From: Desulfovibrio sp. UBA6121
Lineage (GTDB): Bacteria > Desulfobacterota > Desulfovibrionia > Desulfovibrionales > Desulfovibrionaceae
Length of the DNA: 5,751 nucleotides
Assembly (NCBI GenBank): GCA_002422505.1
Contig: DIVX01000123.1
Coordinates: 29,756-35,506 of the forward strand
Direction of reading: 5' to 3'
Below, in pieces: positions 1-5,751 of the stretch. Made by a program: the position numbers and the translations under genes. The notes under the pieces were generated by a model. It saw only the letters and a program-made list of their open reading frames with translations. It did no database searches and was not told where the DNA came from. Position 1 is the first letter of the stretch, and the number at the start of each line of letters is the position of its first letter.

Positions 1-1617
1 GGCATCGGCATCACCAAGATCGGCTTTCTTTCCCAGGCCAAGATAGACGCCCTGGCGGCCTACAAGCGCATTGTGGACCCCGCCGACGTGCTGAACCCCG
101 GCAAGCTGACCCGGCGCACCCTGGCTGTGGAGCCCTATACCTTCTCCTTCAACCGGCTGATAGGCGACCTGCAGCAGACCGCGCTGAAGGACAAGGAGAG
201 CCTGATAGAACTGCTCAAGAACGTGCAGACCTGCACGCGCTGCGGCAAGTGCAAGCAGGTGTGCCCCATGTACAGCCCGGCGCGCGGGCTGCTGTATCAT
301 CCGCGCAACAAGAACCTCAGCCTGGGCGCGCTTACCGAGGCCATCTACTACTCCCAGGTGCAGGGCGGCGAGCCCTCGCCCGAGCTGCTGGACGAGCTTA
401 GGCGCATAATGGACCACTGCACGGCCTGCGGAAAGTGCAAGGCCGTGTGCCCGGTCAAGATAGATTCCGCCGCCAACGCGCTGCAAATACGCTCGTTTCT
501 GGAATACAAGGGCAAGGGTGGGCATCCGCTCAAGTCGCTTATTCTGACCAAGCTGGCCGACGACCCTTCGCGGCATGTGCCCCGCGTGGCCAAGCTTTTG
601 TCCCTGGGGCAGGCGGCGGCCAACAGCGTCATCGGCCTTGTGCCCGGCCACTTCCGCAAGCGGCTTGCCAGCCCGGCCCTGCAAGGCCCCGGCCCGCTGG
701 TCGATTTGCGCAACCTGGCGCAGGAGCTGCACCTTGCCGAGCAATCGCTGTTCCGTACCTCCACGGCGTCCTTCGACGACACCGTGCTGTACTTCCCCGG
801 CTGCGGCGCCGGGCTGTTCAGCCACAGCATCGGCATGGCCGGTGTGTTTTTGCTGCTCAAGGCCGGGGTGAACGTGGTGCTGCCCGCGCGGCACCTGTGC
901 TGCGGCTATCCGCTGCTTTCCAGCGGCTGCACCGAGGCCTACAACGCCAACCGCCACCGCACCATTCAGGAGATTCTGGACACGCTCATCGCCACCGGGC
1001 GCGCGGGCATGAAGGCCACCACGCTGGTCACCAGCTGCGGCACCTGCCGCGAGTCCATCGAGACCTACGACTTCAGCCAGGAGCTTTCCGAGCCGCTCAA
1101 GCACCTGGACATCGTGCAGTTTTTGCTCTCGCGCCTGGAGATTCCAAAGGGCGAGGGCGGCGAGAAGCTGCTGTACCACGCGGCCTGCCACGCGGAGTGG
1201 GTGGACGTGCCCAAGGTGAAAGCCCCGGAGCTGTACCGCAAGGCCCTGGCCGACGCTTTGGGGGCCAACGTGCGGCTCTCGCCCGGCTGCTGCGGCGAAT
1301 CCGGCCTGGGCGCGCTTACCAGCCCGGACATTTACAACCGCATCCGCGACCGCAAGAAGGAACAGCTGGCGGCGGACCTGGCCCGGCCCGATTCCAAGCG
1401 CCCGGACCGCGACACGCCCATCCTTGTGGGCTGCCCCTCGTGCAAAATCGGCGTAAAGCGCTGCCTGCTGCAAATGCACCGCAAAAACGATGTGTTGCAC
1501 ACGACCGAGCACCTGGCCGAGAGGCTGGGCGGCGCAAAATGGCAGCGCGAGCTTGTGCGCATGATTGAGAAGGGCGAGAAGAAGGGCAAAATGGTCATTG
1601 TGGACGGGGGCAAGTAG
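1..1617 (+). CDS. FAD-linked oxidase / iron-sulfur oxidoreductase, D-lactate or glycolate dehydrogenase type (3' part, 5' end outside window)
   Basis: The reading frame is open from base 1, so the gene begins upstream; the GTG at 73 is internal. It encodes 538 visible residues. Residues 1-36 are the end of a FAD-linked oxidase C-terminal domain, with the typical closing motif DPADVLNPGKL. Two [4Fe-4S] motifs follow, CxxCxxCxxxCP at residues 78-88 and again at 140-150, as in 2x[4Fe-4S] domains passing electrons from flavin. Two cysteine-rich CCG domains come next, with CCG at residues 300-302 (plus PGC at 268 and SCGTC near 346) and CCGESG at 430, then GCPSC at 478-481; these resemble the GlcF, LutA and HdrB modules that ligate Fe-S clusters. 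This GlcD-plus-GlcF fusion is known for D-lactate or 2-hydroxyacid dehydrogenases feeding electrons to the quinone pool or a membrane complex. Such fused proteins usually run to about 900-1000 residues, so roughly half is missing. No transmembrane segment is visible. The exact substrate cannot be read from this part. Confidence 0.93.
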   Translation, partial: GIGITKIGFLSQAKIDALAAYKRIVDPADVLNPGKLTRRTLAVEPYTFSFNRLIGDLQQTALKDKESLIELLKNVQTCTRCGKCKQVCPMYSPARGLLYHPRNKNLSLGALTEAIYYSQVQGGEPSPELLDELRRIMDHCTACGKCKAVCPVKIDSAANALQIRSFLEYKGKGGHPLKSLILTKLADDPSRHVPRVAKLLSLGQAAANSVIGLVPGHFRKRLASPALQGPGPLVDLRNLAQELHLAEQSLFRTSTASFDDTVLYFPGCGAGLFSHSIGMAGVFLLLKAGVNVVLPARHLCCGYPLLSSGCTEAYNANRHRTIQEILDTLIATGRAGMKATTLVTSCGTCRESIETYDFSQELSEPLKHLDIVQFLLSRLEIPKGEGGEKLLYHAACHAEWVDVPKVKAPELYRKALADALGANVRLSPGCCGESGLGALTSPDIYNRIRDRKKEQLAADLARPDSKRPDRDTPILVGCPSCKIGVKRCLLQMHRKNDVLHTTEHLAERLGGAKWQRELVRMIEKGEKKGKMVIVDGGK

Positions 1618-1678
1618 GGTGCCGGGGCGCTTTCTTGGCGTTTCGTGCTGTGGGAACATTGGTTCCGACGCCGACAGC

Positions 1679-2362
1679 GTGTGCGGAAGGTCTTTGGAGC
1701 GGCTGGAGGAGCACCTGCGCGCGCATTTGGCCCAGCGCCTGGCTGGCGAGGGCGCGGCCGACCCGGCCCACGACCTGCTGCACCTGGAGCGCGTTGTGGC
1801 CACGGCCAAGCGCATTGCGGCGGCAGAGGGCGCGGACCTGCGCGTGGTGCTGCCTGCCGCGTGGCTGCACGATTACGTCGTGGTGCCCAAGGACGACCCG
1901 CGCCGCAAGCAGGCGTCCCGCCTTGCCGCCGTGGAGGCCTGCGCCTACCTGAAGGAAATTGGCTACTGCTCTGCGCAGGACTGTGCCGCCCGCCTTGGAA
2001 CTTCGCTGTACGAGGCCATTGGCCACGCAATTGAGGCGCACAGCTTCAGCGCGAACATTGCGCCGCGCACGCTGGAAGCGAAAGTGGTGCAGGACGCTGA
2101 CCGCCTGGACGGCATCGGGGCCATTGGCATTGCGCGCTGCTTTGCCTGCGCGGGTACCATGAACCGCCCGTTTTACAGCACCACCGATCCCTTTTGCACC
2201 ACCCGCGAACCCGACGACGCCCTGTTCACCATCGACCACTTCTACCGCAAGCTCTTCAAAACCGCCGCCAGCATGCAGACGGCAGCTGGGCGGGCCGAGG
2301 CGGAGAAGAGGGTGGAGGTGATGCGGAGATATTTGCGGGAATTGGGGGAGGAGATTGGATGA
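1679..2362 (+). CDS. yedJ: YedJ-like HD-domain metal-dependent phosphohydrolase
   Basis: The product resembles the E. coli HD-superfamily protein YedJ, as judged from memory of that sequence. Shared blocks are the N-terminal AHDLLHLERV, the central WLHD, AHSFSANIAP, KVVQDADRLDGIGAIGIAR and the C-terminal DHFYRKLFK...MQTAAGR. Counting from GTG 1679, the likely metal ligands are H31, the H64-D65 pair, H116, H121 and D139/D141. The family is taken to be cytoplasmic phosphohydrolases on nucleotide-like or other phosphoesters; the substrate is not established. The length of about 227 residues matches E. coli YedJ (about 231). The start is uncertain. GTG 1619 lies just after the upstream stop with GGGGG at 1606-1610, but the following 20 codons look non-coding. 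GTG 1679 and TTG 1694 (preceded too closely by GGAAGG at 1685-1690) both give a family-like N terminus. It probably shares a transcript with the oxidoreductase, about 60 bases upstream. Confidence 0.87.
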   Translation: MCGRSLERLEEHLRAHLAQRLAGEGAADPAHDLLHLERVVATAKRIAAAEGADLRVVLPAAWLHDYVVVPKDDPRRKQASRLAAVEACAYLKEIGYCSAQDCAARLGTSLYEAIGHAIEAHSFSANIAPRTLEAKVVQDADRLDGIGAIGIARCFACAGTMNRPFYSTTDPFCTTREPDDALFTIDHFYRKLFKTAASMQTAAGRAEAEKRVEVMRRYLRELGEEIG

Positions 2363-2412
2363 TGAGTCGGGTGAATCACTGGAGCGATCATTAAGCTGGG
2401 CTCAGAATGTCA

Positions 2413-2419
2413 AGGGAGG
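2413..2419 (+). promoter_or_regulatory. Strong Shine-Dalgarno of the HEPN-like gene
   Basis: AGGGAGG lies 8 bases before ATG 2428. It is the strongest ribosome-binding site in the window and fixes the start of the downstream gene. No convincing promoter was found in the short gap 2363-2412. Confidence 0.7.
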
Positions 2420-2427
2420 TCTGACAA

Positions 2428-3018
2428 ATGTACCTAGACACCGATGAGGAACAAGAAGTCTCCAATGCTTTGCAGATGGCGGCCCGTTTCTCTGAGGGGC
2501 TTGAAGCAGAACCTCACTTGTGGCGTTGGGTCATAATTGCTTTACACAACGCTGTGCAGGGCATGATGGTACTTTCTCTTCGTCATGGTAATGGTTTTCT
2601 TGCGCTTACAGACAAATGTTGTCAAGAGTGGATGGATGCTCATCAGAATGGCACGCCTTACCCGCCCGAGAAGCTGGATCGTTTTGAAAAACTCTACGAT
2701 AAAGTGAAGCATCGTGAAATAGGGAGTATCGGGGGTAATCAGCCATTTGTCCCTCAGGGGACTGAGGGGAAAAATATCAAGCGACTTAACCGATTCAGGA
2801 ATAAGTTTATCCATTTTACGCCGCAAGGCTGGAGCTTAGAACTTGATGGCTTACCGCAAATCTGTTGTGACTGCGCCCGGCTAATTTCATTTTTAGGCTG
2901 GCAGACTCAAAACGTATTCTGGCATTCTGATGCGGCAAAGGGAGCTTCACAGGAATCCCTTGGCAGATTTCTTCAATCCATGCAGCGTTTGAAGGAGGGG
3001 TATAATAATACTCCTTAA
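2428..3018 (+). CDS. Hypothetical protein with HEPN-like Rx4H motif (orphan, lower-GC gene)
   Basis: A 196-residue cytoplasmic protein with no signal peptide or clear membrane segment. Helix-rich blocks are visible: WRWVIIALHNAVQGMMVLSL at residues 32-51, then a segment around PYPPEKLDRFEKLYDKVK (77-94), then LNRFRNKFIHF with R124 and H129. The R-x4-H spacing in a predicted helix is the hallmark of HEPN proteins, many of which are RNases in toxin-antitoxin, abortive-infection or CRISPR systems, while others are non-catalytic. The whole protein recalls a family of uncharacterised bacterial proteins that I know only as hypothetical. G+C is about 48% by hand count over 2461-3000, clearly below both flanks, with A/T-ending codons common; this suggests recent acquisition. 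The ATG is supported by a strong Shine-Dalgarno. No nucleotidyltransferase (MNT), antitoxin or other defence partner is adjacent, so toxin or RNase function is only a possibility. Confidence 0.82.
   Translation: MYLDTDEEQEVSNALQMAARFSEGLEAEPHLWRWVIIALHNAVQGMMVLSLRHGNGFLALTDKCCQEWMDAHQNGTPYPPEKLDRFEKLYDKVKHREIGSIGGNQPFVPQGTEGKNIKRLNRFRNKFIHFTPQGWSLELDGLPQICCDCARLISFLGWQTQNVFWHSDAAKGASQESLGRFLQSMQRLKEGYNNTP
2995..3016 (+). terminator. Possible weak hairpin terminator of the HEPN-like gene
   Basis: A hairpin overlaps the stop codon: 2995-3003 pairs with 3008-3016 around the loop AATA (3004-3007). The inner GTAT/ATAC is perfect, the outer AGGG/TCCT includes one G-U pair and the base pair is another G-U. 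Only a short TTT (3022-3024) follows, so termination would be weak. Confidence 0.3.
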
Positions 3019-3029
3019 GTCTTTCCCCC

Positions 3030-3058
3030 TTGACAACCCCTCCCTTCACGCCTATCTA
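3030..3058 (+). promoter_or_regulatory. Candidate sigma-70 promoter for the helicase gene
   Basis: A perfect -35 hexamer TTGACA (3030-3035) is followed after 17 bases by TATCTA (3053-3058), which matches only three of six consensus -10 positions. Transcription would begin around 3065, inside the CCCTGG inverted repeats, and leave a leader of more than 200 bases before the TTG start at 3279. Location and spacing support it; the poor -10 keeps it tentative. Confidence 0.4.
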
Positions 3059-3083
3059 CCCCTGGTCCAGGGGCAATCCCTGG
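3059..3083 (+). repeat. Overlapping inverted repeats CCCCTGG-T-CCAGGGG and CCAGGG-GCAAT-CCCTGG
   Basis: A 7-base perfect inverted repeat (3059-3065 with 3067-3073, one-base centre T) overlaps a second one (3067-3072 with 3078-3083). The middle CCAGGG can therefore pair with either neighbour but not both. The repeats abut the candidate -10 box, so they could be an operator for a DNA-binding protein or alternative RNA hairpins at the very start of the leader. Neither is followed by a U-run, so a terminator is unlikely. Confidence 0.5.
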
Positions 3084-3189
3084 CCCGGCCTAAGTTCTTG
3101 AGAGGCGCGGCAATGCTGCACAGCCCGCCACAAAAATCCTCAGTTCATCCGCCGAATCGACATACGCCCCGATTGAGCCATCTTGTCCC

Positions 3190-3256
3190 GGCCCGCAGCG
3201 TCCGCACCAGATAAGCTCTTCGCCGCCGTTTGGTGCGCCCTTTGCGCTGCGCGGCC
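3190..3256 (+). promoter_or_regulatory. Two-tier hairpin in the 5' leader of the DEAD-box helicase gene
   Basis: The lower stem pairs 3190-3200 (GGCCCGCAGCG) with 3245-3256: eleven base pairs with one bulged C at 3252. After an internal loop (3201-3202 and 3238-3244) an upper stem pairs CGCACCA (3203-3209) with TGGTGCG (3231-3237), seven perfect pairs, closing a 21-base apical loop. The structure ends 10 bases before the Shine-Dalgarno AAAGGA. All pairs were checked base by base. A regulatory role is inferred from position; long regulated leaders are known for some DEAD-box helicase genes such as E. coli csdA/deaD. It does not match any riboswitch class I recognise. Confidence 0.5.
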
Positions 3257-3266
3257 CCTCTTTCAC

Positions 3267-3272
3267 AAAGGA
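3267..3272 (+). promoter_or_regulatory. Shine-Dalgarno that fixes the TTG start of the helicase
   Basis: AAAGGA lies 6 bases before TTG 3279. It favours this start over the in-frame TTG at 3183, and the protein from 3279 begins MTFDSFGL, as RhlE proteins do. A small CTTT/AAAG hairpin (3260-3263 with 3267-3270) could partly cover it. Confidence 0.7.
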
Positions 3273-3278
3273 CCTACT

Positions 3279-4832
3279 TTGACTTTCGATTCTTTCGGCC
3301 TTCCGTCCATCGTTCTCGCCAATATCACCAAGCTCGGCTACACCACTCCCACGCCCATCCAGGAGCGCGCCATTCCGGCCGCCATGGAAGGCCGTGACCT
3401 TATGGGCCTGGCCCAGACCGGCACCGGCAAGACCGCCGCATTCCTGCTGCCCATGCTCACCAAGCTGCTCAGCAAGGCCCCGGCCTCCCCGCGCCGCAAG
3501 GTGCGCGCCCTTATTCTGGCCCCCACGCGTGAGCTGGCCGAGCAGATCCACGAGGCCGCCATGGACCTTGGCCGCGGCACCAGCATTCGCAGCACCACCG
3601 TGTACGGCGGCATGAGCATGGGCCGTCAGATCAACAACCTGCGCAACGGCACCGACATCGTCGTGGCCTGCCCGGGCCGTTTGCTCGACCACATGAGCCA
3701 GCGCACCGTTGACCTCTCCGGCGTGGAGACCCTCGTGCTCGACGAAGCCGACCAGATGTTCGACATGGGCTTCCTGCCTGACATCAAGAAGATTCTGGCT
3801 GGCCTGCCCAAAGAGCGCCACACCATGCTCTTCTCGGCTACCATGCCCGAGGCCATCCGCAGCCTTGCCAACGACATCCTGAAGGACCCGGAGACCCTGC
3901 GCGTTGGCACCAACGCCCCCACCGAGACCGTGAGCCACGCCATCTATCCGGTTGCGCACCACCTCAAGACCAAGCTGCTGCTTGAGCTGCTGCACCGCAA
4001 CAAGGAAGGCTCCGTGCTGGTGTTCACCCGCACCAAGCACCGCGCCAAGCGCCTGGCGGAGAACCTGGAAAAGACCGGCCACAAGGCCACCGCGCTGCAG
4101 GGCAACCTTTCCCAGAGCCGCCGCAAAGAGGCCATGGACGGTTTCCGTTCCGGCCGCTACCGCGTCCTGGTGGCGACGGACATCGCCGCCCGCGGCATCG
4201 ACGTGAGCCAGATTTCCCACGTGGTGAACTTCGACGTGCCCAGCACGCCGGAGACCTACACCCACCGCATTGGCCGCACGGGCCGCGCGGAACGCAGCGG
4301 CGAGGCGCATACCTTCGTCACCGGCGAAGACGTCTCCATGGTGCGCGCCATCGAGCGGCTGATGCGCGAGCCCCTGACCCGCAAGAAGATTGAGGGCTTC
4401 GACTACAACGAAGGCCCCAGCGCCGCCGACAAGGACTTCAACCGTCCGATCATGGACCGTGGCCGTGGCGGCTACGGCGGTGGCGGCGGTGGCGGCGGCT
4501 ACGGCGCTGCCCGCCCGCAGTCCCGCGCTCCTCGCCCGGCCTATGGCGCTCCCCGGTCCGATAATTCGGACAGGCGCGACGCCGACGGCAACCGCGTGCA
4601 GCCCGGCGACGACATCTACGCCGCCGACCGCCGCGACGACCGTCCGGCCCGTGGCTACGGCGACCGCACGCGCTACGGTGCGGACCGTCCCGGCGCCCGC
4701 CCCGACGGCGGCCGTCCCGGCTATGGCCGCCCCAGCTCCGGCCGTCCCGGCCAGGGTGGCCAGGGCGCACGGCCCCAGGGCAATTCCCGCCCCCAGGCCG
4801 CTGCGGGAACCTCGCACACCACCAGCCGCTAG
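3279..4832 (+). CDS. rhlE: RhlE-type DEAD-box ATP-dependent RNA helicase with Gly/Arg-rich tail
   Basis: A 517-residue cytoplasmic enzyme that unwinds RNA duplexes using ATP; this family acts in ribosome assembly, RNA turnover and cold adaptation. All core motifs are intact: the Q motif (GYTTPTPIQ, residues 20-28, with upstream F3), Walker A AQTGTGKT (45-52), PTRELAEQ (82-89), PGR (132-134), DEAD (155-158), SAT (186-188), LVFTRTKHRAK (247-257), ATDIAARGID (299-308) and HRIGRTGR (329-336). The N terminus MTFDSFGL and the overall pattern fit RhlE better than CsdA or RhlB. From about residue 389 a low-complexity tail of about 130 residues begins with RGRGGYG and eight glycines, followed by many RP, GRP and RDDR repeats; such tails bind RNA and may drive condensation. 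Translation starts at TTG, set by AAAGGA 6 bases before it. The gene stands alone between a structured leader and a strong terminator, so it is probably monocistronic. Confidence 0.95.
   Translation: MTFDSFGLPSIVLANITKLGYTTPTPIQERAIPAAMEGRDLMGLAQTGTGKTAAFLLPMLTKLLSKAPASPRRKVRALILAPTRELAEQIHEAAMDLGRGTSIRSTTVYGGMSMGRQINNLRNGTDIVVACPGRLLDHMSQRTVDLSGVETLVLDEADQMFDMGFLPDIKKILAGLPKERHTMLFSATMPEAIRSLANDILKDPETLRVGTNAPTETVSHAIYPVAHHLKTKLLLELLHRNKEGSVLVFTRTKHRAKRLAENLEKTGHKATALQGNLSQSRRKEAMDGFRSGRYRVLVATDIAARGIDVSQISHVVNFDVPSTPETYTHRIGRTGRAERSGEAHTFVTGEDVSMVRAIERLMREPLTRKKIEGFDYNEGPSAADKDFNRPIMDRGRGGYGGGGGGGGYGAARPQSRAPRPAYGAPRSDNSDRRDADGNRVQPGDDIYAADRRDDRPARGYGDRTRYGADRPGARPDGGRPGYGRPSSGRPGQGGQGARPQGNSRPQAAAGTSHTTSR
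4461..4505 (+). repeat. GGC/GGT codon run encoding the glycine stretch of the helicase tail
   Basis: Tandem GGC and GGT codons encode RGG, then eight consecutive glycines flanked by tyrosines (residues about 395-408). This is a simple-sequence tract prone to length change by slippage in steps of three bases, which keeps the frame. It belongs to the coding region and is not a mobile element. Confidence 0.75.
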
Positions 4833-4883
4833 AAATCGGCATTGACGCCGGGGGCCAAGTGCCCTAGTTGAATTACAGACCTG

Positions 4884-4913
4884 CGCAGGGGGGGCATTTC
4901 GCCCCCCTTTGCG
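4884..4913 (+). terminator. Intrinsic terminator after the helicase gene
   Basis: The core stem is GGGGGGC (4889-4895) with GCCCCCC (4901-4907) around the loop ATTTC. It extends outward through CGCA (4884-4887) with TGCG (4910-4913), with a G-T wobble and one bulged T in between. The core is followed by TTT. It lies about 50 bases after the helicase stop and just before the regulator's promoter, which insulates the two units. The U-run is short, as is common in GC-rich genomes. Confidence 0.75.
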
Positions 4914-4918
4914 TGGTC

Positions 4919-4934
4919 TGGCCCGCAGTTTGCT
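4919..4934 (+). promoter_or_regulatory. Sigma-54 (-24/-12) promoter of the response regulator gene
   Basis: TGGCCCGCAGTTTGCT matches the RpoN consensus TGGCACG-N4-TTGC(A/T) at every fixed position except A to C at the fifth. The essential GG (4920-4921) and GC (4932-4933) are separated by exactly ten bases. Transcription would begin near 4945, leaving a short leader that contains GGAG at 4958-4961. It starts just after the terminator and points at a gene that itself encodes a sigma-54 activator. No clear upstream activator-binding dyad was identified. Confidence 0.65.
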
Positions 4935-4967
4935 ACCAGGCGCACAAACCGCAGCTCGGAGTGCAGC

Positions 4968-5751
4968 ATGGGCAACATTCTCATCATCGACGACGACGCA
5001 GAAGTCCGCGAAACGCTTTTGAGCCTGACGCGGCGCATGCGCATGAGCGGGGAGGCCGTGGGCACCCTGCGCGAAGGCATTGTGCGCCTGCGCAAGGGCG
5101 GGGTGGACGTGGCCTTCCTCGATGTGAGCCTGCCCGACGGCAACGGACTCGACGCCCTGTCTGAAATCAAGGCCCTGCAAGACTCGCCCGAGGTCATCAT
5201 CCTTACTGGCCGGGGCGATCCCGACGGCGCGGAACTGGCCATTCAGGGCGGCGTGTGGGACTACCTCCTCAAGCCTTCGCCCATCAAAGACACCATGCTC
5301 ACCCTGGAGCGCGCGCTCAAATACCGCACGGGCAAGCGCGGCTGCGCCCCCGTGGCCCTGCGCCTGGAAGAGGTGGTGGGCAAAAGCCTGCCCATGCGCG
5401 CCTGCTTCGATGCCGTGGCCGGAGCCGCCGGAACCAACGCCAGCGTGCTTATTAACGGCGAAACCGGCACCGGCAAAGAGCTCTTCGCCCGCACCATCCA
5501 CATGAACAGCGCGCGCGCGGCCAAGCCCTTTGTGGTGGTGGACTGCGCCGCCCTCACCGAGACCCTGGTGGAAAGCACGTTGTTTGGCCACAAGAAGGGC
5601 GCGTTCACCGGGGCCGACAGCGACCGCACCGGCCTGGTGAAGCTGGCCGATGGCGGCACGCTGTTTCTGGACGAAGTGGGCGAGATGCCCCTCAACCTGC
5701 AGAAGGCCTTTTTGCGCGTGCTGCAAGAGCGGCGCTTCCGGCCCGTGGGCG
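4968..5751 (+). CDS. NtrC-family sigma-54-dependent response regulator (3' end outside window)
   Basis: The frame is open to the window end and gives 261 residues. ATG 4968 follows GGAG (4958-4961) by 6 bases. Residues 1-118 are a receiver domain: acidic pocket D8-D9-D10, phospho-acceptor D52 (in FLDVSLPDG), T80 and K102 (LLKP). Residues from about 134 are the AAA+ sigma-54 activator domain: Walker A GETGTGKE (164-171), the sigma-54-contacting loop GAFTGA intact at 211-216, and Walker B GTLFLDE (230-236). The arginine fingers and any C-terminal helix-turn-helix lie beyond the window. When phosphorylated by a partner histidine kinase, such proteins form rings that hydrolyse ATP to open sigma-54 promoters. 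The partner kinase and target genes are not visible, so the signal is unknown. A sigma-54 promoter directly upstream suggests autoregulation or control by another activator. Confidence 0.95.
   Translation, partial: MGNILIIDDDAEVRETLLSLTRRMRMSGEAVGTLREGIVRLRKGGVDVAFLDVSLPDGNGLDALSEIKALQDSPEVIILTGRGDPDGAELAIQGGVWDYLLKPSPIKDTMLTLERALKYRTGKRGCAPVALRLEEVVGKSLPMRACFDAVAGAAGTNASVLINGETGTGKELFARTIHMNSARAAKPFVVVDCAALTETLVESTLFGHKKGAFTGADSDRTGLVKLADGGTLFLDEVGEMPLNLQKAFLRVLQERRFRPVG

Noticed and set aside
435..1568. Open frame of 377 codons in another + frame within the oxidoreductase gene.
   Set aside because: It is rich in Arg, Ala, Gly and Pro with no domain, while the overlapping frame carries all the iron-sulfur motifs. 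It is a shadow of GC-rich coding sequence.
1619..1678. Start of the YedJ-like gene at GTG 1619 immediately after the upstream stop.
   Set aside because: The 20 extra codons have mixed third positions and no family counterpart, although GGGGG at 1606-1610 could act as a weak ribosome-binding site; the choice is not certain.
3081..3096. Second possible sigma-54 promoter (TGGCCCGGCCTAAGTT) upstream of the helicase.
   Set aside because: The -24 half matches, but the -12 half reads AAGTT and lacks the required GC.
3183..3278. N-terminal extension of the helicase to an upstream in-frame TTG at 3183.
   Set aside because: The added residues have no counterpart in RhlE proteins, there is no Shine-Dalgarno before 3183, and AAAGGA is ideally placed for TTG 3279.
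4842..4870. Possible sigma-70 promoter (TTGACG, then TAGTTG after 17 bases) between helicase and regulator.
   Set aside because: The -10 matches the consensus only in its first two bases, and a strong terminator follows before the regulator gene.
3090..5726. Very long open frame on the - strand (878 codons) opposite the helicase and regulator genes.
   Set aside because: It lies antisense to two genes with unmistakable motifs, and its translation is dominated by Ala, Gly, Val and His, as expected from the complement of GC-biased codons. The segment opposite the leader (about 3090-3190) looks slightly more protein-like but has no start or ribosome-binding site of its own.

Overview
The window is GC-rich: two hand-counted 60-base stretches in the outer genes gave 68% and 77% G+C. 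Its gene content fits a deltaproteobacterial anaerobe of the Desulfovibrio type, with a fused FAD/iron-sulfur lactate- or glycolate-type dehydrogenase, a sigma-54 response regulator and an RhlE-like helicase. The lineage is inferred from gene types and codon bias; no taxonomic marker is present.

All five genes read on the + strand. Bases 1-1617 hold the 3' part of a large oxidoreductase: the end of a FAD-linked oxidase domain, a 2x[4Fe-4S] ferredoxin-like domain and two cysteine-rich (CCG) domains. About 60 bases later comes an HD-domain phosphohydrolase closely resembling Escherichia coli YedJ (about 1679-2362). Next is a markedly less GC-rich stretch (about 48% G+C by hand count over 2461-3000) carrying one gene, 2428-3018. 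Its product has an Rx4H motif like that of HEPN proteins, and it looks like a separately acquired orphan gene.

Bases 3019-3278 form a structured intergenic leader. It contains a candidate sigma-70 promoter, a set of mutually exclusive CCCTGG/CCAGGG inverted repeats and a two-tier hairpin that ends 10 bases before a Shine-Dalgarno sequence. The leader feeds an RhlE-type DEAD-box RNA helicase (3279-4832, TTG start) with a long Gly/Arg-rich tail. A strong hairpin terminator (4884-4913) closes that unit. Immediately after it a near-consensus sigma-54 promoter (4919-4934) precedes an NtrC-family response regulator (4968 to the window end, truncated in its AAA+ domain).

The genes do not form one pathway: the window is a junction of at least three transcription units (oxidoreductase plus YedJ-like; HEPN-like orphan; helicase; regulator). 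No complete novel multi-gene system is visible. The points most worth following are the apparent sigma-54 autoregulation, the structured helicase leader and the orphan HEPN-like gene. No tRNA, rRNA, CRISPR array, transposase or integrase was seen.
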